A stretch of 45,568 nt of DNA from a virus. A program made the position numbers and the translations under genes. Every line of letters begins with the position of its first letter. Position 1 is the stretch's first letter. Shown one piece after another: positions 1 to 6,053 of this stretch. The stretch covers positions 1 to 45,568 of the IMG/VR virus record IMGVR_UViG_3300020057_000056; one strand, given 5' to 3'. The notes under the pieces are model-generated. The model worked only from the letters and a program-made list of their open reading frames with translations. It was not told the origin of the DNA and searched no databases.

Positions 1-228
1 TAGTATATCTATATATCTAATATACTAGTAGTTGCTTTAAGCCCACTTTACTGGGTACTGTCATAGCCTTAAGAATCCTTTCTAATTTATTCCTAAGGTT
101 ACCCTATCCTGAAGCCACCAAGCACGTTTTCGTATAGGTTCGATTCTCTTGGCTTAACCAGGTTATGTCCCCTAGACCTTTTATCTAGGGTGTATCTCAT
201 ACTTAGCTGTTATTATTGATAATGTCAA
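1..228. other. Non-coding, hairpin-rich region downstream of terL
   Basis: No credible gene is seen here. By eye there are five consecutive potential stem-loops: an 8-bp perfect inverted repeat (1-8 with 20-27), a short CCCA/TGGG hairpin (about 41-56), CCTTA/TAAGG (67-71 with 94-98), AAGCCA/TGGCTT (112-117 with 150-155) and a 7-bp perfect stem CCCTAGA/TCTAGGG (170-176 with 184-190, 7-nt loop). The last could sit in the 3' untranslated region of the leftward terminase mRNA, but no T-rich tract follows it on that strand, so it is not a classic intrinsic terminator. A tRNA-like T-loop (GGTTCGATTC, 137-146) precedes TTAACCA, but no cloverleaf can be drawn. Confidence 0.4.
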
Positions 229-1878
229 CTAGAACCGTTTCTTTCTTCGACCTATTAGATTATGAGATCGACTACTCTTAAGTAGTTTGTCGCTTGGGAC
301 AAAAGTGGTCATTTGAGCCACATTATGGGTAGCTGCGAGTAAATGTAACCAACTCATCGGTATATCATCATGCGAGGTTTGGTTACTGATTCTACCATCC
401 TCAGTCATAACTAACCCATTGAATTCTCTAATGATTTCCTCAGTCTTTAATCTATCTTCTGCAGTCTTGTAAGGGAATTTGATCTTCCCATTTTCCATAA
501 GAATACGTAAAGCAGGGATACCAGACTGTAGGCTATTCTTCCCAGACCTAGTTACCACGTTAGACTTTAAAGGTAGGTTAGTCTTCTTTTTGAAGAAGTC
601 TGAGTAGATCTTTTGAAAGGAGTTACTTTCCAACATGCCAAGAGTTACGTTGAACTGTCTACAGAACCGTGAGATCGTCTCTATTTGCTTGTCTACGAAC
701 ATATCTTGGTTTTCTGGGCTATCTCTGTACCGATCATAGTTTAACAGCGTGAGGGTGCCATTGCCGTCCATACGAGCGGTAGATATGACCGTGTAGTCTC
801 CCTGATTAGTCCCAGGCATACTAAAGTCAGCTCCCAAGAAGACCTTCTGGTTTCCATAGTAGTCTTTAACGTAGGAAGCGCGCTCATCTAGGCACTTCTC
901 TAGGATGTAAAGGGGAAATAGGCTGAGCTTATCGGACATAGGGTTATTCTGGAACTCTTTCTCAAAGGATACGATCCCGTAGGTCTTCCTGTAGTCCTCA
1001 AGTTCATGCTCAGGTAACTGTTCAGGCCATATGGATTCTGCTGTTTCTTCATCATATGCCTTTAATTTCAAGAACTTAAAGGAGCTGGAAGCTCCGAGTT
1101 TATGTAGTAAATCATCTTTATGCTGAGCTGTCCCAACGAATAAGATCCTGGCATTCTTGGTAGCCATCGGCCTAATAGTCTGGGCATAGTAGTTAAACAG
1201 GTCTTCCCGTTGCTGTTTAGTCAAAGAGTTCTGGTTTGATAGAACATCGTCCAGAATGATAGAGTTTGGGTGATTCCCTCTTAACTTGGCTGTAAAGCTC
1301 TTTACCTTGATAATGCAATCATTCTTTAACTTGACCTCGTTCTTGTTCCAAACGCTGTCCTTAGAGGTCTTCTCGATCATTAGAGCGTCCTTTAGGGCCT
1401 CATTATCTTCGATAATCTGCTTTATTTCTTCTAGAATCCGTTTTGCCTGATCCTCTGTTTCAGATAAGATCATGGTAAACTTGGACTTTTGGTAAAAAGC
1501 TAGCCAGATACTTAAACAAACGCTAAAGAAATGGGACTTGCCAACCCCCCGAGGTGCCAGGGTTATGGCCCGGTCGGCGTATACCTGTGCTGCGAACTTC
1601 CTATGGAAGTCCTTTACAGTGAAATGTAGTACTTGCTCAAAGAATAATAGGTAGTCAAATTCAGAGATTTCTTCAATAAAATCAGCACTTTGTAGGTAGT
1701 TTATATACTTTTCTTCAGTATTAAGCTTATGTCGCTTAATCAAGTATTCTGAGACTTCTTTTGGCAGAGGTTTGGATAAAAGTGAATGATAATAGGCATT
1801 AGGGTCCCCTAGGAAATTCTCGTCTGGAGTATCCGGCTCTGGAGAAGAAGGGGGAATTTCCTTTTCATTGTCTGACAT
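229..1878 (-). CDS. terL: Terminase large subunit (packaging ATPase-nuclease)
   Basis: This is the motor that pumps DNA into the prohead and cuts concatemers. The N-terminal ATPase has a Walker A motif APRGVGKS (about residues 108-115) and a Walker B SIILDD (about 206-211). The C-terminal RNase H-fold nuclease shows GADFS followed by GDYT (about 350-362), an acidic residue in MLESNS and the late HDD motif (SHDDIP). Its 549 residues are normal for a large terminase. It is the only minus-strand gene and diverges from the scaffold and capsid genes across 127 bp. No small terminase or portal gene adjoins it here. The ATG at 1878 follows an extended -10 promoter closely but has only a weak Shine-Dalgarno sequence. 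The family call is firm. Confidence 0.95.
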   Translation of the reverse strand: MSDNEKEIPPSSPEPDTPDENFLGDPNAYYHSLLSKPLPKEVSEYLIKRHKLNTEEKYINYLQSADFIEEISEFDYLLFFEQVLHFTVKDFHRKFAAQVYADRAITLAPRGVGKSHFFSVCLSIWLAFYQKSKFTMILSETEDQAKRILEEIKQIIEDNEALKDALMIEKTSKDSVWNKNEVKLKNDCIIKVKSFTAKLRGNHPNSIILDDVLSNQNSLTKQQREDLFNYYAQTIRPMATKNARILFVGTAQHKDDLLHKLGASSSFKFLKLKAYDEETAESIWPEQLPEHELEDYRKTYGIVSFEKEFQNNPMSDKLSLFPLYILEKCLDERASYVKDYYGNQKVFLGADFSMPGTNQGDYTVISTARMDGNGTLTLLNYDRYRDSPENQDMFVDKQIETISRFCRQFNVTLGMLESNSFQKIYSDFFKKKTNLPLKSNVVTRSGKNSLQSGIPALRILMENGKIKFPYKTAEDRLKTEEIIREFNGLVMTEDGRISNQTSHDDIPMSWLHLLAATHNVAQMTTFVPSDKLLKSSRSHNLIGRRKKRF

Positions 1879-1901
1879 AGTGGGGATCTTTCTTTAAAGC
1901 C

Positions 1902-1910
1902 AGTATATCA
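1902..1910 (-). promoter_or_regulatory. Predicted extended -10 promoter for terL
   Basis: Read on the minus strand, the sequence is TGATATACT: a TGn extension plus TATACT (5 of 6 matches to TATAAT), about 25-30 bp upstream of the terminase start. No good -35 hexamer lies at the normal spacing, which extended -10 promoters tolerate. The inverted repeat at 1918-1949 begins just upstream, so a protein bound there could control it. Confidence 0.45.
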
Positions 1911-1917
1911 CAAGTCT

Positions 1918-1949
1918 ATGAAATATTTTCCAATATGTAAATATTTCAT
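1918..1949. promoter_or_regulatory. 11-bp perfect inverted repeat, candidate operator
   Basis: ATGAAATATTT (1918-1928) and its exact reverse complement AAATATTTCAT (1939-1949) are separated by 10 bp. The repeat lies between the leftward terminase and rightward scaffold genes, in the -35/spacer zone of the rightward extended -10 promoter and just upstream of the leftward one. That placement suits an operator for a dimeric regulator of both late units. An RNA hairpin role is less likely because it would form at or before the transcript start. Confidence 0.5.
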
Positions 1950-1957
1950 GGTACACT
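1949..1957 (+). promoter_or_regulatory. Predicted extended -10 promoter upstream of scaffold gene
   Basis: TGGTACACT combines a TGn extension with TACACT (4 of 6 matches), 49 bp before the scaffold ATG. The -35 position (about 1929-1934) has no consensus hexamer and lies inside the inverted repeat, suggesting dependence on or blockage by a bound regulator. Confidence 0.35.
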
Positions 1958-2005
1958 AAACTCTGGTTCTATTTAAACTTTTACAAGTTTACGAAAGGAA
2001 GATCA

Positions 2006-2635
2006 ATGAGTACTGAAAATAAAGACCAAGTAAAGCCCGAAGCTAAAGTTTCAGAAGGTTCTGAAAATTCAGCAAACGTAGCGGCTATTAAGAAAGAACT
2101 TGAAGAAAAGCTCGAATTAGAGCAAGAATTGGCCCGAGCTAAAACTCGTGCTAAAGATACCGAGTCTAAGTTGCAAGAAACTGCAGACCAATTCAAGGCC
2201 CTTGCCCAACAATTTGATGACTTGAAGAAGAAATCAATGAGTAAGGAAGAACTAGAAGCTTCTGAAAAGAAACAACTTTCAGAAGAAAACTCTAAGTTAA
2301 AAGAAAAAGTTTCTGGCTTAGAAGTTAGCCTAAAGCAAAAAGGCATTGAGATTACTCGTATTAAAGTAGCTCATGAAGAAAGACTTCCTGCCGACCTAAC
2401 CGATATGGTTACCGGAGACAGTGAAGAAGAGATTCGTGCCAAGGCTAAGAAATTAGCTGCACATCTTAGAAGTAATAGAGAGTCTGAGACTACTATTATT
2501 AATAAAGTTAGAGAAGTTGGTACTGAAACAGGAACAAAAGAAGGTGTACAACCTCAAGGACAGCAAACGGGAAGCAAGAAACCTCAAAACTTTCAAGAAG
2601 CGAAAGACGCTCTCTATAAAAAGTTTGTCGGTTAA
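2006..2635 (+). CDS. Capsid scaffolding protein (DUF4355-like)
   Basis: A 209-residue, highly charged, almost wholly helical protein. Residues about 25-110 form a long Glu/Lys/Leu coiled coil. They are followed by a short segment with LPADLTDMVTG, resembling the LP-x-DL turn of phage scaffold families such as DUF4355, and by a polar Gln/Gly/Lys-rich tail that could contact the capsid. Position directly before the major capsid gene supports a scaffold that guides shell assembly and is then lost. No protease is visible nearby, so how it leaves is unknown. A good Shine-Dalgarno (AAGGAAG, 1995-2001) supports the start. Confidence 0.75.
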   Translation: MSTENKDQVKPEAKVSEGSENSANVAAIKKELEEKLELEQELARAKTRAKDTESKLQETADQFKALAQQFDDLKKKSMSKEELEASEKKQLSEENSKLKEKVSGLEVSLKQKGIEITRIKVAHEERLPADLTDMVTGDSEEEIRAKAKKLAAHLRSNRESETTIINKVREVGTETGTKEGVQPQGQQTGSKKPQNFQEAKDALYKKFVG

Positions 2636-2641
2636 TTCTCC

Positions 2642-2670
2642 TTGTACTTAATTGAATGTGCACTTATAAT
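2642..2670 (+). promoter_or_regulatory. Predicted sigma-70 promoter for major capsid gene
   Basis: A perfect TATAAT (2665-2670) is preceded after exactly 17 bp by TTGTAC (2642-2647; three of six match TTGACA). It lies between the scaffold stop and the capsid start, and the capsid gene is closed by a strong terminator, so the pair could give a separate high-level capsid transcript. Confidence 0.5.
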
Positions 2671-2695
2671 TATTAACTAAGGGAGAGGGACTAAT

Positions 2696-3733
2696 ATGTC
2701 AATATTACGCTTTACACCGAGTTCTGGAAGTATTCTTCCTGCACTTGGGGCGAACCGCGCTGAGCTTAACGATCTTTTCGAAGATGCAGTTACTAACCAG
2801 CTTAACGATGATAACTTACTTCGAACACTTCTACCTGAATTACCTATGGTCGGAAACCCATACGGAATCAGGCTACGAACTGGTCGCAACGCTACCGCTG
2901 CAATGAAGGCAGAACCTGCTGATGGTTCGTTCTCACAAACAGACGCTAACTTCGGAAATCAAGACCGATTACGAGCTGCTGTTTTAGCTGAAATTGTACA
3001 AATCGGTATCCAAATTTCTGACTATATGATGGCTTCGGCTTCCGGCGCAGGCGGGCTAGATATCATGGTAGAAGAAATTGAAGGCGCGACAATGGACTTC
3101 CGAGATTTGGAAGAAAAACAATTGTTTGCTATCAACTCTGGAACCATTGCTGGTGAAAGTGCACAAAACTTTACCGGACTACGACATATCATCCAAGATA
3201 GTACTCCTACTCCTACGGACACGGATACTCTTTATGGACTTGATAGAACTGCTAGCACTGTTCTTTTCTCGAATGCCCAATACGGCGCAGTTCCTGGAAC
3301 GCCAGAAGCTATTACACGACAAAAGTTAGATACAGCGATGCGTGACGTATTTACGGATGGAGCTCGTGGCTCTCTTTGGATTACGAAACCTGAGCAACTC
3401 GACAGTATCAATGACTTATTTTCCGCTGGACAACGCTTCATGAATGAAGTTGAAATCGAAGCCGGATTTGTAGTTCAAAGTTACCGTGGAATTCCAATCG
3501 TTGTGTCAGTAAACTGTTCGGATACGAACGGTGCTACACTAGTAAATGACGCTGCCGGACCTGGCGATGTGTTCTTGCTTGATCGACGTTTTATCGAAAA
3601 GCGAGTTCTAAAATCTCCTTCCTTAACAGCTATTGCTAAAGATGGACCAACTGAGAAAATGTATCTTGAAGCTTTCGAAAATCTCGTAGCCAAGAAACCA
3701 AATGCTCACGCAGCTATCTACGACTTGAACTAA
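2696..3733 (+). CDS. Major capsid protein (HK97 fold)
   Basis: A 345-residue protein that I read as the HK97-fold head shell subunit. The N-arm runs into a Leu-rich helix (NQLNDDNLLRTLLPELP), then an extended-loop region with ADGSFSQTDANF, and a spine-helix-like segment near residues 100-145. The C-terminal half has the strand-rich pattern typical of the A-domain (SYRGIPIVVSVNC, GDVFLLDRRFIEKRVL). There is no long N-terminal delta domain, in keeping with the separate scaffold gene upstream. A strong ribosome site (GGGAGAGG), its own promoter and a terminator fit a protein made in hundreds of copies per virion. Confidence 0.88.
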   Translation: MSILRFTPSSGSILPALGANRAELNDLFEDAVTNQLNDDNLLRTLLPELPMVGNPYGIRLRTGRNATAAMKAEPADGSFSQTDANFGNQDRLRAAVLAEIVQIGIQISDYMMASASGAGGLDIMVEEIEGATMDFRDLEEKQLFAINSGTIAGESAQNFTGLRHIIQDSTPTPTDTDTLYGLDRTASTVLFSNAQYGAVPGTPEAITRQKLDTAMRDVFTDGARGSLWITKPEQLDSINDLFSAGQRFMNEVEIEAGFVVQSYRGIPIVVSVNCSDTNGATLVNDAAGPGDVFLLDRRFIEKRVLKSPSLTAIAKDGPTEKMYLEAFENLVAKKPNAHAAIYDLN

Positions 3734-3751
3734 TAGTTCGTTGAAAATTAA

Positions 3752-3787
3752 AGAAGTGGGGTGGTAAAATACCCCACTTCTATTTTT
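3752..3787 (+). terminator. Rho-independent terminator after major capsid gene
   Basis: AGAAGTGGGGT (3752-3762) pairs perfectly with ACCCCACTTCT (3771-3781) across an 8-nt loop and is followed by ATTTTT. An 11-bp stem plus T-tract is a classic intrinsic terminator. Some read-through must occur unless the neck genes have an unseen promoter, since none is evident before 3804. Confidence 0.9.
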
Positions 3788-3803
3788 CTAGAAAGGACCT
3801 CAA

Positions 3804-4148
3804 ATGCTTCGATATGGTAAACAATCTCCTTCGTCTGATGAAGCGAGCCCTGATAAACTTAACCGAGAACGAATGGTTGAGAAAGCAGCCGCTAAATTTA
3901 TCAGAAAACTTGAACTGATGGTAGAGTCTAAATTACCAAAAGAACATATTCTTGCTTCAGCAGCACAATATGGATTAGAGACAGCTGATTATTCTAAAAA
4001 AATATCTGACTATCTCGGCATTGTAAGCCCTGCTCCTGAAACAGTATCGAAGTCTCAGAAGCCGACTCACAAAAAATCTGAGTCGAAGAAAGAAGCTAAG
4101 ACAGAAGAAGTTGTTGCAAAACAACTAGAGTCTTCTGAAGCTGAGTAA
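3804..4148 (+). CDS. Small charged protein, neck region, function unknown
   Basis: A 114-residue protein I do not recognise. The N-terminal third is polar. Residues about 23-75 look helical (EKAAAKFIRKLELMVESKLPKE), and the last 40 residues are a Lys/Glu/Ser-rich low-complexity tail. It lies immediately after the capsid terminator with a good Shine-Dalgarno (GAAAGGA) and ahead of the head-completion genes, so a minor head or assembly role is likely by position only. It is too short and lacks motifs for a protease or portal. Confidence 0.6.
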   Translation: MLRYGKQSPSSDEASPDKLNRERMVEKAAAKFIRKLELMVESKLPKEHILASAAQYGLETADYSKKISDYLGIVSPAPETVSKSQKPTHKKSESKKEAKTEEVVAKQLESSEAE

Positions 4149-4173
4149 CAGTCGTGAAATCGAGGGGATTTAA

Positions 4174-4599
4174 GTGTTACAGCGGAAGACCACAATTACA
4201 TACTGCAAAAATTCTGACCTAAGACTCCGTTTTCCAGATATCAAAAACTATCTCGATTCCAATTGGTCCGATCAAAATGTAGAGCACTACCTCAACGAAA
4301 TGAGAAACCAATCTCATTTATGGATCAACAATCAACTAGAAGCTTTTGAGCTTCAAACTTTCGCTTTAGATAACGACAAACGCATTATCGAAGCAGACTA
4401 CTCAATATATTTAGTACTAAGAGGCTCTTCCAAAAGAGTTTCTCCAGATTTACTGGAAAGATTTCTTTCAGATTCCCGTAATGGACTTGCTGAAATTGAG
4501 AAGAAAAAATCATCCAGAAAAAACCTCAATTCCCAAACGAGCCGCTTTTCCAGACAACGAACTAAGATGAAGGATTTCGGCAACTTAGGGGACCGTTAA
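4174..4599 (+). CDS. Putative head-tail connector / head-completion protein
   Basis: A 141-residue protein with a GTG start, chosen because CGAGGGG lies six bases upstream. The opening TYCKNSDLRLRFPDI, then a helical middle with conserved-looking Trp residues, resembles small head-completion adaptors that sit after the capsid gene in contractile-tail phages (gp6-like or DUF1320-like). The C-terminus is Lys/Arg/Ser rich. Its stop overlaps the next start (TAATG), so it is probably translationally coupled to the next neck protein. The assignment rests on order and overall pattern; no catalytic residues are expected. Confidence 0.5.
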   Translation: MLQRKTTITYCKNSDLRLRFPDIKNYLDSNWSDQNVEHYLNEMRNQSHLWINNQLEAFELQTFALDNDKRIIEADYSIYLVLRGSSKRVSPDLLERFLSDSRNGLAEIEKKKSSRKNLNSQTSRFSRQRTKMKDFGNLGDR

Positions 4600-5120
4600 T
4601 GGTTAAAATCACTTTAAGTGGTAAAGCCGTTGAACAGAGCGGAGGCCTTGTTAATTTCATGCAAGATTTAACAAAGGCTATAAACAGGGCTATAAACAGG
4701 TCTGTTGAAGCTGAGTCACGTAAGTTGGCTAAAACTGTAGTTCGTACATTCGAAAATCAAGCCCTACCTCTACCTGCTTTAAACGCAGACTACAAAAAAC
4801 AAAAGATAAAACAAGGTTTTGACCGACGCATTGGATTTAGGACTAAGTCTATGGTCAAAGCTATTAAATTCTTTAAAAATTCTAAGCGTAAATTCTTTGT
4901 CGGTGTCAGACGTCAAAATGCTTTGGGTAGAGCTAAGACTGTACAAAAGACCGCAATTCCTAAATACGCACGTTATTTTGAATTTGGAACGCCTAAACAA
5001 CCGCCACGGGCTGTATATACCCCACTTTTAAAGGCATCCCTGCCTAAATACTCTAGAACGATTAAGCGTGAGATTAGAGTAGCTATACACGATGTTGTAA
5101 CTATTTGGGGATGGATCTAA
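4599..5120 (+). CDS. Neck / tail-completion protein (HK97 gp10-like)
   Basis: A 173-residue basic protein resembling the HK97 gp10 / minor tail family. The N-terminal helix (about residues 20-50, FMQDLTKAINRAINRSVEAE) is followed by a Lys/Arg-rich beta region and the family-like segment ARYFEFGTPKQPPR, which recalls the Y-x-E-F-GT-x-x-x-P-x-R/P motif of gp10-like neck proteins. It starts within the previous stop (TAATG) and ends four bases before the next start. It is expected at the head-tail interface. Confidence 0.65.
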   Translation: MVKITLSGKAVEQSGGLVNFMQDLTKAINRAINRSVEAESRKLAKTVVRTFENQALPLPALNADYKKQKIKQGFDRRIGFRTKSMVKAIKFFKNSKRKFFVGVRRQNALGRAKTVQKTAIPKYARYFEFGTPKQPPRAVYTPLLKASLPKYSRTIKREIRVAIHDVVTIWGWI

Positions 5121-5123
5121 GTA

Positions 5124-5729
5124 ATGAATGGTATGGACTCAAGCCCATTTCCAGACCTAGGCCCTAAAACTGTAAGTAAATTACTACAGAATAGGCTGTC
5201 AGATATCGTCATTAGAGATCGACACGTCCCAGTTCAGTGGGAAAGCCCTGAAAGTTCAGAGCTTAAAGAGACCTACCCATGTATATATCTTGAATTTTTA
5301 GACCTAGAACGTGCTGACGACCGGCAATTTTCTGGTACAATAGACTATGCCTTTAACCAGTTATCTGATGGAACTTACGCAGATTCGGTTAGGATAAAAC
5401 AGCCTGATGCATACTTTGCCTCCTTCAGTGTTCATTTGTATGCAGAGAGTGTTGATGATACAATAGAGTTGGTAACAGAGGTCAATAGAAGGATACCCTC
5501 TTTTGGTTACCAGTTTATACTAAACGATGGAAAATACCGTTTAGCGGTTCAGAGACCTGAGCCAAGTATAAATGCGGATATTGTGGAAGATGTATTCTTT
5601 CATCGCATCTATACTTATCGGATTGAAAGCTACTTGTTTGACTATAGTTCACTAACAAGTCTTCCAACCCTAGATCAGAGTAATATAGACCTCAGCAAGG
5701 TCAACATAGAGGTAGTGGTAAAAGATTAA
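5124..5729 (+). CDS. Putative tail terminator / head-tail joining protein
   Basis: A 201-residue mixed alpha/beta protein. The pattern of an N-terminal helix (VSKLLQNRLSDIV), a strand (YPCIYLEFLDLE), a central SFSVHLYAE-type strand and a helix (DDTIELVTEVNRRI) matches small tail terminators that cap the tube and sheath and dock to the neck. It lies between the gp10-like gene and the sheath gene, where terminators are usually found. There is no diagnostic motif, so the assignment is by fold pattern and position. Confidence 0.45.
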   Translation: MNGMDSSPFPDLGPKTVSKLLQNRLSDIVIRDRHVPVQWESPESSELKETYPCIYLEFLDLERADDRQFSGTIDYAFNQLSDGTYADSVRIKQPDAYFASFSVHLYAESVDDTIELVTEVNRRIPSFGYQFILNDGKYRLAVQRPEPSINADIVEDVFFHRIYTYRIESYLFDYSSLTSLPTLDQSNIDLSKVNIEVVVKD

Positions 5730-5732
5730 GAT

Positions 5733-6050
5733 ATGAAAATAAGACATCTAAAAAATCAAATTAGAAGTTTTAATCTTATGAGTGGTAAATCACTTTACTT
5801 GTACCCACTAGCCGAAAATATCGAAATTTCTGAGCAAGATTTTTACCTTTCTAAAAAATTACAGCGGTACGTCAAAGACGAAAGGGCTGTAATAATTCAG
5901 GAAGATAGAGTTTACGGAGAAAGTCAAGTTAATGCCTTACAGGGCTTAGAGACTTACGAAAGAGGTCAAGCTTTCTCAACTAGTGATAATAATTCTTTGA
6001 GTAGTAATTCGAAGAAAAATAAAAAGAAGCAAAAGTCTTCGGAGGAATAA
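5733..6050 (+). CDS. Small protein preceding the tail sheath gene
   Basis: A 105-residue protein not recognised. Residues 1-60 have alternating hydrophobic strands (MSGKSLYLYPLAENIEIS) and then a short helix. Residues about 75-105 are a Ser/Asn/Lys low-complexity tail. Mu-like and other contractile phages often encode a small protein of this size (for example DUF2635) directly before the sheath, but I see no clear similarity. Start and stop sit snugly in the tail operon. Confidence 0.55.
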   Translation: MKIRHLKNQIRSFNLMSGKSLYLYPLAENIEISEQDFYLSKKLQRYVKDERAVIIQEDRVYGESQVNALQGLETYERGQAFSTSDNNSLSSNSKKNKKKQKSSEE

Positions 6051-6053
6051 AAA

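Noticed and set aside
37-160. A functional tRNA gene
   Set aside because: Only a T-loop-like sequence and a possible acceptor pairing are seen. The T-stem pairs badly in either register, the length of about 122 is too great, and no anticodon arm can be placed.
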